The notes beneath the pieces are model-generated. The model had not been told where the DNA came from. It saw only the letters and a program-made list of their open reading frames with translations, and did not search any database. From Rhytidiadelphus loreus (taxonomy: Eukaryota > Streptophyta > Bryopsida > Hypnales > Hylocomiaceae), in NCBI GenBank assembly GCA_947034895.1, contig OX344761.1, positions 77,189,839 through 77,253,838 on the forward strand: a DNA stretch of 64,000 nucleotides, read 5' to 3'. The position numbers were made by a program, and so were the translations under genes. Of this stretch, positions 36,449 through 48,333 are shown one piece after another (the stretch's first letter is position 1; each line of letters begins with the position of its first letter).

Positions 36449-39400
36449 CTAAGTCATAGTGGACACAGTTATAGAATCCTCGTCGGTAGATGACTCTGAA
36501 GTCTCTCCACCCTCGGATGCACTAACATCTAAGAACTCTAAAACATTCAAAGCATAAGTATCCCTACGCTTTTTTCTTTTAGAACAACCAAATTCTACAA
36601 ATGCTGTTGCCAACTTCTCTGCATAAACCGGCAAATCAAAAGACCTCTCTGGACTAAGAAGAAGCATTCGATTCTGCATCTTTGAATCTGTTGACATCAA
36701 CCCCTCGCGGCTGCAAAAATCCAGTAAAGCATGTTACAATCATGAATCATGTATATTTGTATGCTTATATTCAATTCAGATCTCAGAAAACTTACTTACT
36801 GGATTTAGTCTTCCGAGCAAATTTGTGCACCACGATGTTCATTGCATCCGGATCTTGAGACGCTGCAACCTCCGCAGAGTTTTCTTTTGTTACCACAGTT
36901 GAATTGGTCCTCTGCATGGGAAACAAAATTTCTTTGAAGATATCTTTGTCCTCCTCCAAAGCCACAATGTGGCGTCCAGTTCCACGACAAGCCGTAATCG
37001 ATGCACCTGATAAAACAATATGCAATTTATTAATTGCAAAATTTGTATTTGAAATAGAATTTCAATAAATAAATCATTGAATTGAAAACTTACCAGTAGC
37101 AGCAGTGCAGTCAAGGACTAAATCCCCTTCAATTGTTGTCCCTTCGATGAGAAACTGGAGAAATCTGGCGTCCTTCTCACGTGGTCCACGCCATGGTACT
37201 CGGTCATTCATCAACATTGTATCCTCCGTGATATAATTGATCAAGGTGTCGTCACGTTTGAGGTCAACTTTCGCTTTCTTCATGGCTTGTGTTTGATGGA
37301 AAGTGAATTTCGATTTCCCTCCCCGGTCAAGGTCTTTTACCAAGAGGGTGATCCCAAACTTCAGCGTCTACAAGAATTAAATAAAAAAAACCATTAGAAA
37401 TGAATAACATAGTATATTTTGCATGATTCTACTAAAATTAATAAGAAATGTTTGAAGTATACCGTGTTTGAAGGGTCCACGCCCGAAGTCAAGTGCACAC
37501 GATTAATGCCTAACCACTCTTTCTTCTTCACGATTGGATACACCTCACATAGTCCAGCAATGACACCCTTTGCGTTAGCACTCCATGAGTGAAATACCAC
37601 AACACAACCATGGTCCTGTAAATGTTTCTCTGCAAAATGAAAAGCCTCTTGAATTCCTTCATACTCTTTATCGGCGTTCCACTTTGGCACAAGATCTGTT
37701 GGAAACGACACCCCCGGGACGGGTAGATTTTCTTGGCAGTCAAATAAAATTAGATCTACTCCAGGCTGACAAGTCACTTCACCGCCGTACTTTTGAACTT
37801 TCTCAGCTGACAACTGCATACAAATATTTTGCCAATACACAACAATTAATATATATTAAAATCATAACATGCAATACAAATAATGAACTTGAACATTCAG
37901 AAGGTGTTTAATTACCTTCTCTAAAAACTCCATAAGATCTTTGTAGCATGTCCTCCCTTCTTTATCCTCGTTCTCCATCACATCATTGATGGACACGTTG
38001 AGAATCAATTCTGCAGAGTTTACCTCATCATCATCCCCAATGACGATGACTTCAGTGCCTTGCGTGAGCATTTCCTCAGTGACCTCAGGCAAAATGGCCT
38101 TCCTCTTCACTCCACTACGTGAGGCAGATTGCATTTGAGAGCCCTGGTCCACTGTTGAAGATACCGGAACTTGGTCAGTGCCTTCAACCTTCTTCTTCCC
38201 TTTGCCTTTTCCCTTTCCCTCCTTTTCAGCATCCTTCTCCTTCTCCGCCAACTTTGCCAAACGCTCAACTTCCTTCTTCTCCTTGTTTGCCCTGATTTCT
38301 TGTTCCTTGCTCTCTTTCTTCTTATCAGCAAGCATTCTACATGCAATAGCCCTCTTCTTTTGAATGTCTGATAGATCGGCAAACTCCGGCACCTCTAAAT
38401 CAATAACACCAAGGCCATCAAATGACTTCCGAAGCCACACCTCCGTTGGATGAGTGAATGTCACGGGACAATCCAAATACCACCCTCCTCTAGTAAGATT
38501 TGCAGTGGTAAACGTTCGAAGCTGACCCGCTGTATACATACACTCCGGTGAACTCCGATCCAACCATGAGGACAAGAAAGGTGGAAGGTCCTCTCGTAAT
38601 AAGGCTTTCTTTGCTACAAGCTCAAGCTTGAAGTACCTGACAAATGAACAAAGATGAAAACAGTCAATCACCATGAATTAAACATCTTTTACATAAAGCA
38701 CACAAATTATAAAACTTCTACATCAACATTTCACAACCATTTAAGAGATAACAAGAAGTGAATGACATCACAATGAAGTACATTATACTAAAAGAATTGA
38801 ACAGTTCTTATAATTAATCATAGTACCTCAACTTCTTATCCATTCTCATATTTGAATTTCCTCTCCTGAGTACACTAAAAAAAATCACTAGGAATTGTTC
38901 ATTCACAAGTTCAAAAATATTCTAAATTCAAAACTCGCATTCAAATATTATAATAATTTTATCATTCTTATTCATATTACAACATCATAGCGTGCATCTC
39001 CAGAACATGGATTAAATCATTGTAGGCCATGAAAAAAATATGAAAATAAAATATGAAAATTCGTGAGAATTTTCTAAGAAAACCGAAAGTGAGAGTACCA
39101 CAAGGTACTCCTAAAACCTCCGTCGGGTCCGACGGAGGTTTTTGGAGTACCTCATGGTACCCCTACTTTTGGTTACATCATGATATAAATTGAAGACACT
39201 ACTTGAAAATAATTAAATTTAACAAAAAGTAGAAATCACATTGCCTAGGAATCTCTAATAAAGAAGATAATAGAAAAAGGACAATCAAATTAATCTTACC
39301 GAAAAAGAACTCTTCGCACGGCAAGGTCCGATCCATCATAATTTGAGAAGGAGTCTGACTTCTTGAAAGAATTTGCCCCCTTCAAAAATGGCCCAAAGCC

Positions 39401-42400
39401 TTGCTCCCATATTTTTCTTCGCCATCCTTCAATGTATTGTGCAAGTGACTCTGGCTCAAGTGGGACATCCATGCTGATTTGAAGGTTGTCCTTGCTCACA
39501 ACGTTTTCAAAGTACTCTTGAGTGGCATCTTCAATCTGCAAGAGTATTAAGTAAAATCATATTCACAAGGTTATAATACATATGTAACAATCAATAAACT
39601 TGTGCACTACAAAAAGAATTGAAACGACTATGTGACATATGACATATTTAAATTTAAACATGATTGAACTTACTCCAGACCACCACACACACTTGTGTAG
39701 GAAGGGCAACAATTTCTCTTCAGAAACTGGCCTAGGTGGAAATTTTCGTGCTTCTCGAGAAGGCATGGAAGAATTCCACCATTTCAAATACTTCAACTTC
39801 TGGGTTGATGTCGTGTTACATGTTGCAACCATTTGTAGCTTTTCAAGTGTCATCTCTGGAACCTCATTGCAGGTCCAGTGCTTCTCAACCTACAAAAACA
39901 AATTGGTAAATCACCGGAGATTAAAAAAAATATATATATAATGAAAAGGTAAAATCATATATAACACTTACCTCCTCAAGAAATTCAGGACCTAGTGCCG
40001 GATTTGCCACAGTTAATAACTTCCCCATCTTCACGTACAACTTGGTAGACTTCTCCTTTGCTCCAAACCTCATGGCATTCGCAATCCCCTGATCACTCTT
40101 CTCCTCGAAAGGTGTGATCTCATTATATTTCCGTGCAGCACTATCCGCAGCTTGAGAAATCTCTTGCTGTAGTATTGTAAAAATATATCAATTTAAAATT
40201 CTCTTCAAAATCGAAACACAACAATGAACCGTGATTAATATAAATGAACCAAATTAAACATAATTATAAAATACGATCCTCACCCTGAAATTGAAAGCTG
40301 TAAAAACGTCGACAGGCATGGAGTACCATGTCTTCCTCCCAGCTTGGCTACCACAACGTTTCCTCTCAGAAGGTCTGAGCATCTCCATGAACTTTGCCAA
40401 TGGCAGTCGGCCATATTTTTGGACGCGGTAGAGTGTGTGCACCAAGTTCGTCTTCACATGAGAATCCTCGGTGGACCTAAAACAAAATAATTTCGTTTAG
40501 GCAATGAAGTCTCTGAAAAAAATCCAGTCCACAAAGATCAAAGTTTGGAAAACAATGCTCGATTCAACTTACACTTTAATGAAGAAAACTCACTTATTAA
40601 TGTCATGCATGACTTACATGACCAATTCGATTCTGCCTTTTGTTTCAAGAATAATGCAGTCCCCCGAGATGTGCCAGTTTGGGTCAACAGGATAACGCCA
40701 TGTAATATGACTCATCCATGCAATGCGACGGTGATTTCCGTTGCACACAAAGAACTTGAGGTTCTTCAGAAACTTCAGGTCAGGGTTCGATTCTACAAAC
40801 TTGTTGAAATCATCATTCGCTTGCTTCCACCAAGGGTCCCAACGATTGACCTCATCCTCTGTGAACTCAGAACTCTCTCCAGCCTCATTCGTAGTAGAGA
40901 CATAGAACACCGCTGCTCCCTCACGGTAGCCGTGAACAAACTCTTGCTCAAGCTTCAATAAGTCAGAAGACAGCGTAGGCCTTACCATAGGCATTGGGAT
41001 GAGTCTACAAAGTGGAATTCAAAGTCTTGAGTGTTTGTCGGGTTTCATTCTCAAACTTGCGATAGTGGCTACAGAGTCCACCTTCTGCAATCGCCGTAGT
41101 TCATCCTCAACCAACTCTTTCTCCTCGTCATCATCGTCAATGTCCTCAACTTGAAAATCTCTGTCATCTTCAGCTCCAATCTCTGGTTGTTCTGTCTCGT
41201 TAGTCCCAGGTGTTTCTTGTCGTTGTTCGTTTTGAGACAAAATGATTGGTGACTCATCCACCTGCATATTCCAAAATAAATATTAAAATGTCACTTGCAA
41301 ATAAAATGAAAACTTTTCAAATATGAAAAATATTCTAAGCTCTACAGAAAATAGTAAGTAACACATTCCAACAACAACATCTCCCAAGTAACAAGAGGCA
41401 TTCAAATTATATAAATCGTACACCAATTAATTATGATTTTAATTTGAAACGTTTTTTGAGATAACTCATAGAAAAGATATTACATTAACATTCAATCAAT
41501 GTCAATACTGCCCTCTGAGTCCGAACAAAGGTGGATCAAAACCACCTCATGCCTACGTGTAGGTGCACTACAAACACGTTGGCAAGATTTAGGAACCTTC
41601 GGGCTTGAAAGAGAAACCCAATCATGCCTACGTGAAGGAGCACTACAAACGCATTGGCAAGATTTAGGACCCCACGGGCTTGAAATAGACACTGATGAGT
41701 TTGAGGCCGAGCTACACTCTTCTTTAGAGCTATACTTAGTTTCAGAGCTTTCATCAGAAAATACTGGTAGCCTTCTCTTCCTATTCTTCGAGACACTAAC
41801 ATGACTATGCATGGGTACCTCCAATTGATCTGCAGCACGATCGCATGCGTCTAAAATATCCCCTAGACTTACCACGTCTGTCTCATCAACTGGCAAAGAC
41901 TCATTGCACAAATCCTCCTCTTGAACAGTAGGAGTTTGGGGGATTGATTTCTCCACAGCCTCCACAACCTCGTCTACTGCGGTAGTCACCATCGATGAGG
42001 AAGCCTCAACACATTTCTCTCCTATAACTTCCATCTACAAAATTTACAAAATTTATATTAGTATATTTTTCATTAATAGCAGTAAAAAATAATAGTATAT
42101 GACCACAAATGATAGTAACCATGAACATTGCATATGAATACAATCATTTTTAAGAAGATCAATGATCGTTTAATTGTACAAGAATTACAATGCTAGAATT
42201 GAAAAGAATATTTGGAGTCGCTTAACTTCAATAATTTGAATTGAATAATAATACAAATTATCTTACATCATTAGTACTCATTCATACAGTACGGTGTCTA
42301 AGAATATTGAATGTAGTCAAACTCAAACACTTTAAATGTTTATCCCTCACTTTTATGTTTACTCAAAGTACGTAGAACTAATCCGATTATGGAACCCATT

Positions 42401-45143
42401 TTCCAAAATTCATTAAACAACTAAGACTACATGAGAAGCCAACTTTAATACTCTATCTGAAACATATAAACTTATAGATGTAATGAATACATATAGCATT
42501 ATCTCAATGAAGTGGACTTTAACTAAAACCATAATGTACTTCAAACATGTATAGGAGAACTATAAAATAATTTAAAAATATAACTTATCATGTAATAGCC
42601 TTCTACCTATAAAACATTTATAAATAAGGCACTTCATAATTTGCAATGAAGTTTAAATACATTCCCTTCACTCTATTCTGATTTCAAATAGGATAAAATC
42701 ATTCATGCTCTACTCAAATATCAAACACGAATCTCCTACATGCTTAAAATGTTGCAACACTTGCGTAAGCAAATAAATGATTTTCACATCAAATATAGTT
42801 GCTTCATTTGCAAGATTTCAATAAATTCAACGTGCTTAGTATTGCTTCAAGAATATTGATACTTTAATAGGAATACTTTTATTCGTAGGTCAATTAGAAT
42901 TTCATTTGAAGAAAATGATTTCTACTGCATGAATAACTTAACAATATGATTGCTCACAGACTTGGAAGAATAGTATTTTAAAAAAATGGCGTTACATTAA
43001 ATTTCAAAGCACATAATCATTAGCATATAAAGCAAATTAAATTGTTAAGGAAATTAAGTAAATTCTCTTAAAGTTGAAAAATCTCTATGTATTGACCAAT
43101 ATCAAGGGTTCCATGAGGTCCCCAAAAAACACCCGTCGGACCCGACGGAGGTTTCTAGTGATCTTCACGCTACCCTTGAAATCGGTCAATACGTAGGGAA
43201 CGAGCAGTATTTCATACTAAGGTTTTAAAGTCCTTCTCTCAATAAAGGTCATAGATGTTAGCAAAGGAAATATACTAATAATCTTCAAAAAATGAACGAA
43301 TAAAGTATAGAATTGATAATTTTATACATAAATCTTGGCTCATCATTAAAAGGTTAAATTCAACCTTAACGTTCTAATATAGAATTGTTGACAAGTTTGT
43401 ACATGAAAATCTACGTTACGGATTTTGACTTTAAGTTTTTTCAACCTCTTCTTCACTATGGCAATCGGGTTTCAAGAAAATAGTTCAAGTATAATCACTT
43501 CAACTATCAAAACTAATACAAGTTCTTTTAATTTTTTCGCAAGAAAATAAAAATAAAAAATAAAATAAAAAAAATAAAAAAAATAAAAAAAGTCTAATTA
43601 CACTAACTGACTTTTTCTATTCTGCTGTATTATCTCGATCAAAGGTCAGGTCGACGGCCTCTGTGATCAGGATTAGTTTGTTGAAGGAAAAGAACATACT
43701 GGAGGCGACCGCTGCGACAGGGAGGATGGGAACTTCGGGGGGAGAGCCTTATCGTAATCTTGACACGACAGGATGTGAGAGTGGATTAATCAGTCCAATT
43801 GACCGATTTTGGGGGTAGCACCAGCTTCCTCCCAAACCAGCGTCGGACCCGACGGAGGTTTTGGGGGAAGCTGGCGCTACCCCCAAAATCGGTCATTTTT
43901 TAAGAACGACTTGAAATTTTTTTTAAAAATGGCCTCTCATTTCCGCTGTCTAAATGAAAATTCTTTCTGATTTATTTTACAGTCCTTCCGGTTGATCATT
44001 AATCCTTGACCTCACGGTGATAGCTACTGTGATTGGAGAGAAGCGGATTGGCACAGCAGCGATGGGCGTTATTTATCTCAAGAATGACGAACGAAGAAAC
44101 AAGGTAAGCAAGATTGGCGGTTCTTGCCTAAACAACAATACTTTACAGTTATCAGCATCTAAAAGACTTTTAAGAGAAGAGATAGATTTTTTTTTCTAAT
44201 GTTCGTCTTCTGTGACCGAAAATGGGGGTAGCGGAAGCATCCCCTGAAACCTCCGTCGGACCCGACGCTGGTTTGGGAGGAAGCTCCCGCTACCCCCATT
44301 ATCGGTCACTGCATGTTTTTAAAAAAAATTGGCTATATGGCTTTCTAATCGCACCTCTGACTTTGCTATAACTGAACTTCAGTAAACTGAAAACTCACGT
44401 AGGAGGGTCTTGATCTATCAACCTGAAATCAAAATCTAAAATGTTTATGTCGGTAGAGTCGGGCTAAAAGGGTTCGGCACTGTCGGGCTAGAAGGGTGCG
44501 GCACAGTCGGGCTAGAAGGGGAGCAGTACAATCGGGCTAGAAGGGGAGCAGCACAGTCGGGCAGGAAGACTGGCGGCACAGTCGGCTTGGCTGATGTCGT
44601 TTTCTACTGGAACGAAGATCCCCTGGACTAGAAGATCGAATAATACTTGTTTATTCAAACAAAGACAGAAGCCTTGTCGACCTGTGGATTTCGGGCATAG
44701 CTCCAGTGCTTCGAGAAGGATCTGAGATTCTCTTCTGATCTTTTAAAAGACGCACTAGTTGACTTTAGCGATACAGACTCACCAGGATGCAACGAGAAAA
44801 ACATTAGAGCGACAGAGTGGATGTATATCTCGACAAGCACAGAACAGGTGACAGGAACCGGAGATCGATAATGAAGACGTGCTGTTCCGGGCTAATGAAA
44901 TGAAGATGTGTTGAACTAAACTTCACAGGACTAGCAACGCCCGATTTTCAAATCCTTCAAATTCTCTAACTACAGCAATGCAAGAGTAAAAAACAAAGGT
45001 CTAATTTATAATACCTGAGACTGTGCCGTTTGGTGCTCCTCGTCAGGTGAGTGGTCCTCTTCGCTTTGCTGTGATTCCTCACGAATTCGACGACTCCGCG
45101 TAAGTCGAGTTGAAGTCACATCACCTTCTCGCTGTGTTGACAT
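36449..45143 (-). CDS. ParB-like / N6-N4 DNA-methyltransferase-like protein, multi-exon
   Basis: Exons with agreeing phases: 45143-45015, 42034-41546, 41261-40618, 40476-40284, 40166-39972, 39889-39674, 39535-39300, 38636-37916, 37813-37463, 37367-37094, 37006-36796 and 36710-36449 (over 1,200 codons). The N-terminal part is acidic and Ser-rich. Exon 41261-40618 carries FVHGYREGAAVFYVS and, near 40,705-40,745, NGNHRRIAW, like the ParB/Srx signature. Exon 38636-37916 has a long Lys/Glu coiled region. The C-terminal part follows the beta-class methyltransferase order: DLILFDCQEN (motif IV, normally DPPY) near 37,740, a GPREKDARFLQFLI segment, then VLDCTAATG and RGTGRHIVALEED (motif I region). 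Phage and plasmid proteins join ParB and methylase domains in this order. The altered motif IV suggests lost or changed catalysis. One in-frame TGA occurs at 41,021-41,019; translation could instead start at ATG 40,994. Confidence 0.72.
39081..39174. repeat. Element hairpin 1 (94 bp)
   Basis: Two 46-nt arms around a 2-nt centre: CCTCCGTCGG, GT, CCGACGGAGG. Outer arm AACC(G/A)AAAGT. It lies in the intron between 39,300 and 38,636. The centre GT (AC in the others) marks the opposite orientation. Confidence 0.85.
43091..43190. repeat. Element hairpin 2
   Basis: Arms start ATTGACC; centre CCGTCGGACCCGACGG. The middle of the arms is partly mismatched, more decayed than hairpins 1 and 3. It lies in the long first intron of the ParB/methyltransferase gene. 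Confidence 0.8.
43801..43894. repeat. Element hairpin 3 (94 bp)
   Basis: GACCGATTTTGGGGGTAGC at the left is repeated inverted at the right; centre GTCGG-AC-CCGAC. Only a few mismatches over 46 nt per arm. Forms an inverted pair with hairpin 4, 0.4 kb away. Confidence 0.87.
44212..44309. repeat. Element hairpin 4
   Basis: GTGACCG arms with GGGGGTAGCGG. Its one asymmetric mismatch (CTCCG against CAGCG) is the mirror of that in hairpin 3. Confidence 0.85.
44458..44590. repeat. Minisatellite, 24-25-bp unit, about 5.5 copies
   Basis: Unit starts GTCGGGCTAGAAGGG and ends CGGCACA, at 44458, 44482, 44506, 44531, 44556 and 44581 (last partial). It is inside the first intron of the ParB/methyltransferase gene. 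Confidence 0.85.
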
Positions 45144-45454
45144 GATGAATGACAAAGTAAGTCAGTAGATTGTCAATGGAAAGCAATAAGGTGTCCCGCA
45201 AGTATATGCATAATTTGGATTTGTTTTGTTTCCTGTGCTACTATATACTCTCTTGATGCGTCCCTACGACTTGTTGAACCGCCGACCCAACTTCATCACA
45301 AGCTTCGCGCCGATTGCGTCCCTCCAATCTTGGCCCCACAGTTGTTGTCGACTGCTACAGGTTCGGTGGAAAAGTCTCCGACAAAATCGGAGGGCTGGAA
45401 GGGAATCGAGAAGTTGCTGGCAATCATGCTGCAAGTGGGACCGCATTCTCTGGT

Positions 45455-45726
45455 GGCAGCATGGCTACTGCATGCGAGGAGTAAATCGTCCATGCCATTT
45501 TTGGCGATTTTTGGCGGCCATTCTGAGAAAGTGCTAATTTGATCCTGGATACTAAGCAAAAACTGCTAATTCGATCCGGAAATCTTCACAGGCAGCATGG
45601 CTACTGCATGCGAGGAGTAAATCGTCCATGCCATTTTTGGCGATTTTTGGCGGCCATTCTGAGAAAGTGCTAATTCGATCCTCGATACCAAGTAAAAACT
45701 GCTAATTCGATCCGGGAATCTTCACA
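45455..45726. repeat. Tandem duplication, two 136-bp units
   Basis: Two nearly identical 136-bp copies (45455-45590 and 45591-45726), each starting GGCAGCATGGCTACTGCATG, with the first bases of a third. The near-identity points to a recent event. The open frame across the first copy is probably incidental. Confidence 0.88.
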
Positions 45727-47043
45727 GGCAGCATGGGTCATTTTGTTCTGACTAACGGAAACGGGAGATATACGGCTACGTGTATGGCGTTAAGCATTCC
45801 CATGCATTATGACAACAAGGAGAGGAATAAATTCTGATTTTAGATTACAATCGAATTGGCCAATTTTTAATACTTCATACCTTGTGCATGATGAATAATA
45901 GAAGCGGATCTGCACTTTTCTACGAATCTAGTCGGTCCAAATTTCTGAGTACTTTTAATTCAAAAGCAGAGAATTTGATGATTTAGGCATTTAAATAGCA
46001 TGTTTAACAATTATAATCCTATTTGTATTGCTGCCTATTGCTACATGCTTATAGGAAAGCTGCTATGTCAATTTTATATTTTCTATAATGTTCAATAACG
46101 TTTAGTAGCTCACTATGAAAATTCAATGGAATTCATCCATTGAGGGTGTTCACTGTATATTTTTCTTCCTAAAATTCCAATATACATAGGCAAGTATAGA
46201 TGACTCTTCAAATTTGAGACCATGTAAATTTAGAAATTAAGAACATGAAGGCTAATCCAAGAAGCTAGGCACCGCATGTATAGACTTGAAGGAGATGGAT
46301 TGTTTTATCTTTAACATAATAATTAATCATTCATCTAGAATAGTGACATCTACATTTAAAGCCCCATTTGTGTGATTAGAGTTCAAATAGGACATTATTT
46401 ATAGTCATGATTCAACGCCTTTAATAACCAAATAATTGAAAGGCACGTAAATTATTAGACTCTTTAAATATTTTCATTTTTTATCAGGACTGTTATAGTT
46501 TTTAAATAAAAACTTTGTACATGAATACTATTATTTTGATTACTTTTTAGAGAATCCATTTAAATGATGCATAAACAATCATGACAAAAATCAATTTAAA
46601 ATGACTTATATAAAACTAACTATGTAAACGAATGAGAACTTTGAAATGTACTATAATTTTTTAAGATCATTAAACAGACATGGATTCTTAATTTAGTCGT
46701 ACATTCCAAATGTTATCCAACTATGGTGTACATCATGGTACGATTATTAATAATATCTTCTAATGCAAAATAGGGTTTAAAGGACAATGACACTCACTTT
46801 TATTATGAAGGTGTTAAAAGAAGATGCCTAATAATGATTGGCAGGTTAATCATTTTAACACTATTTATGATTAACGTGAAAAGTATATATATATACGTAT
46901 ATGGATGAAGTTTACAAGAATAAAACATATTTTAAATGCACAAAAAGGAGTCTAACCTCATGACCTTGTCCTAATTCAAATTTTAGGAATAGCAAATGAA
47001 TTTAGGAAAAACCAGAGTGTAAGCTTCTTATAAAAAATAACTT

Positions 47044-47314
47044 ACATGTGGAACTCCTTTCGATGAAACATGTCGTCCGATACCTCTACCCTCCAGCATG
47101 TCTTGTACCGAATCTATGTTTTGCACGTGAACATTCTCATCCTCGCCAGTACCTCCATCTTCAAAGTGAAGGACCTTCCGCAATTTGGCCGATGCTGACT
47201 GACCTGTCTTTGACAATGCCTTCTTTCCACGATTCATTCTAGATCTCTTGATTGCCTTTGGAGATGAGAAATACAAAGAAAAGCGCCTCTTACGCTTCTT
47301 AGAGAGCTCTGGTA
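47044..47314 (-). CDS. Basic, nuclear-signal-rich exon, perhaps 5' part of the ParB/methyltransferase gene
   Basis: Minus-strand exon between acceptor TTTTCTAG and donor GTAAGT. It encodes a Lys/Arg-rich segment (ELSKKRKRRFSLYF, RSRMNRGKKALSK) and an acidic patch. It ends in phase 0 (VPH). Skipping to an acceptor at TCAACACAG inside 45,143-45,015 would keep frame (REGDVTSTRL), so it may be an upstream exon of that gene. Its own 5' partner was not found. Alternatively it is a separate small gene of the element. Confidence 0.42.
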
Positions 47315-47772
47315 CTAGAAAAGAAAAACTATGACTACTTGTTAGCATGAGTGGAGAACATATTCTATCAAATCTAGCAGAGTGAAATACAAATGCTAGT
47401 CGTCTACCAAAGCATCAAAGACATTGTGGTATGGACAATTGGACTCACCTTATATGTCTTCCTAAACCGTGTGCAATTCTCCTAAAATGCGTTACCCTAT
47501 ACTAGGTTGTTGACAATTCTATCCACAAGAAATTGAGGGCTACTAAACTTGACAATGACTTCAATGTGCAGTCAATTTTCAAAATAAAGGTAATAGAAAT
47601 GGCACTCTGACCATGACCTCTACCTACTAGTACTGACAGTCTTCAATGAATTTGTCTAATGTGCACTATTTTGGCAGATTATCTTTCTGGTAAAGTCATT
47701 TACTATTGAAATCCTAATGTAACCAGACTCATTTTAAACATTCCTCACATACCCTCAATAGGGATTTACAAT

Positions 47773-48104
47773 ATGCCTGACGCTTCCGCTTTATGCTTGT
47801 ACAATATGCCTGACACATAAGCACTTAGCATTTACAATTTATGCCTGACACAGCCGCACTAGGCATTTACAATATGCCTGACACTTCTGCTTTAGTCATA
47901 TACAACATGCCTGACATAGCCGCACTTTGCATTTACAATATATGCCTGACACAGCCGCACTAGGCATTTATAATATGCCTGACATTGCCGCTTTAGTCAT
48001 ATACAACATGCCTGACACAGCCACACTTAGCATTTAGAATATATGTCTGACAGAGCCGCACTAGGCATTTACAAAATGCCTGTCACAGCCGGAGTTTGCA
48101 TTTA
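47773..48104. repeat. Iteron-like array: 101-bp higher-order repeat of three ~34-bp units
   Basis: Ten ATGCCTGACA-type units. Matching subunits recur exactly 101 bp apart (47773, 47874, 47975, 48076). Several units contain ATGCCT and AGGCAT as inverted arms. The array ends about 230 bp before the transposase ATG and lies between the two divergent genes, where control or binding sites of the element would be expected (inference). Confidence 0.85.
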
Positions 48105-48333
48105 ATGCATTCATAAATGGCTATGCTAATGGTGTGTTTGGCATGTGGCATAGTCAAGGCTCTATTAAGTGATGGAAGTTGTTGAAAGAGTTCATTCCAT
48201 CCTGTCTTTCACTTCTTGTAGTGTTCATAGAGAAACCACGTAATGCAAGTGCTTGTGTAAGTTGAATTCTCCATGAGTGTCACTTTGAACTGAATTCTTT
48301 GTTATCAATTTTCGTGAGTGTCTATTGTTAAAG

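Noticed and set aside
45264..45559. Open frames on both strands across the 136-bp tandem repeat
   Set aside because: No splice or homology support; length can be explained by the repeated sequence being stop-poor in these frames.
47773..48104. CRISPR-like array
   Set aside because: Spacing is regular but the whole unit repeats, including the would-be spacers, at 101 bp. It is a higher-order tandem repeat in a eukaryotic locus.
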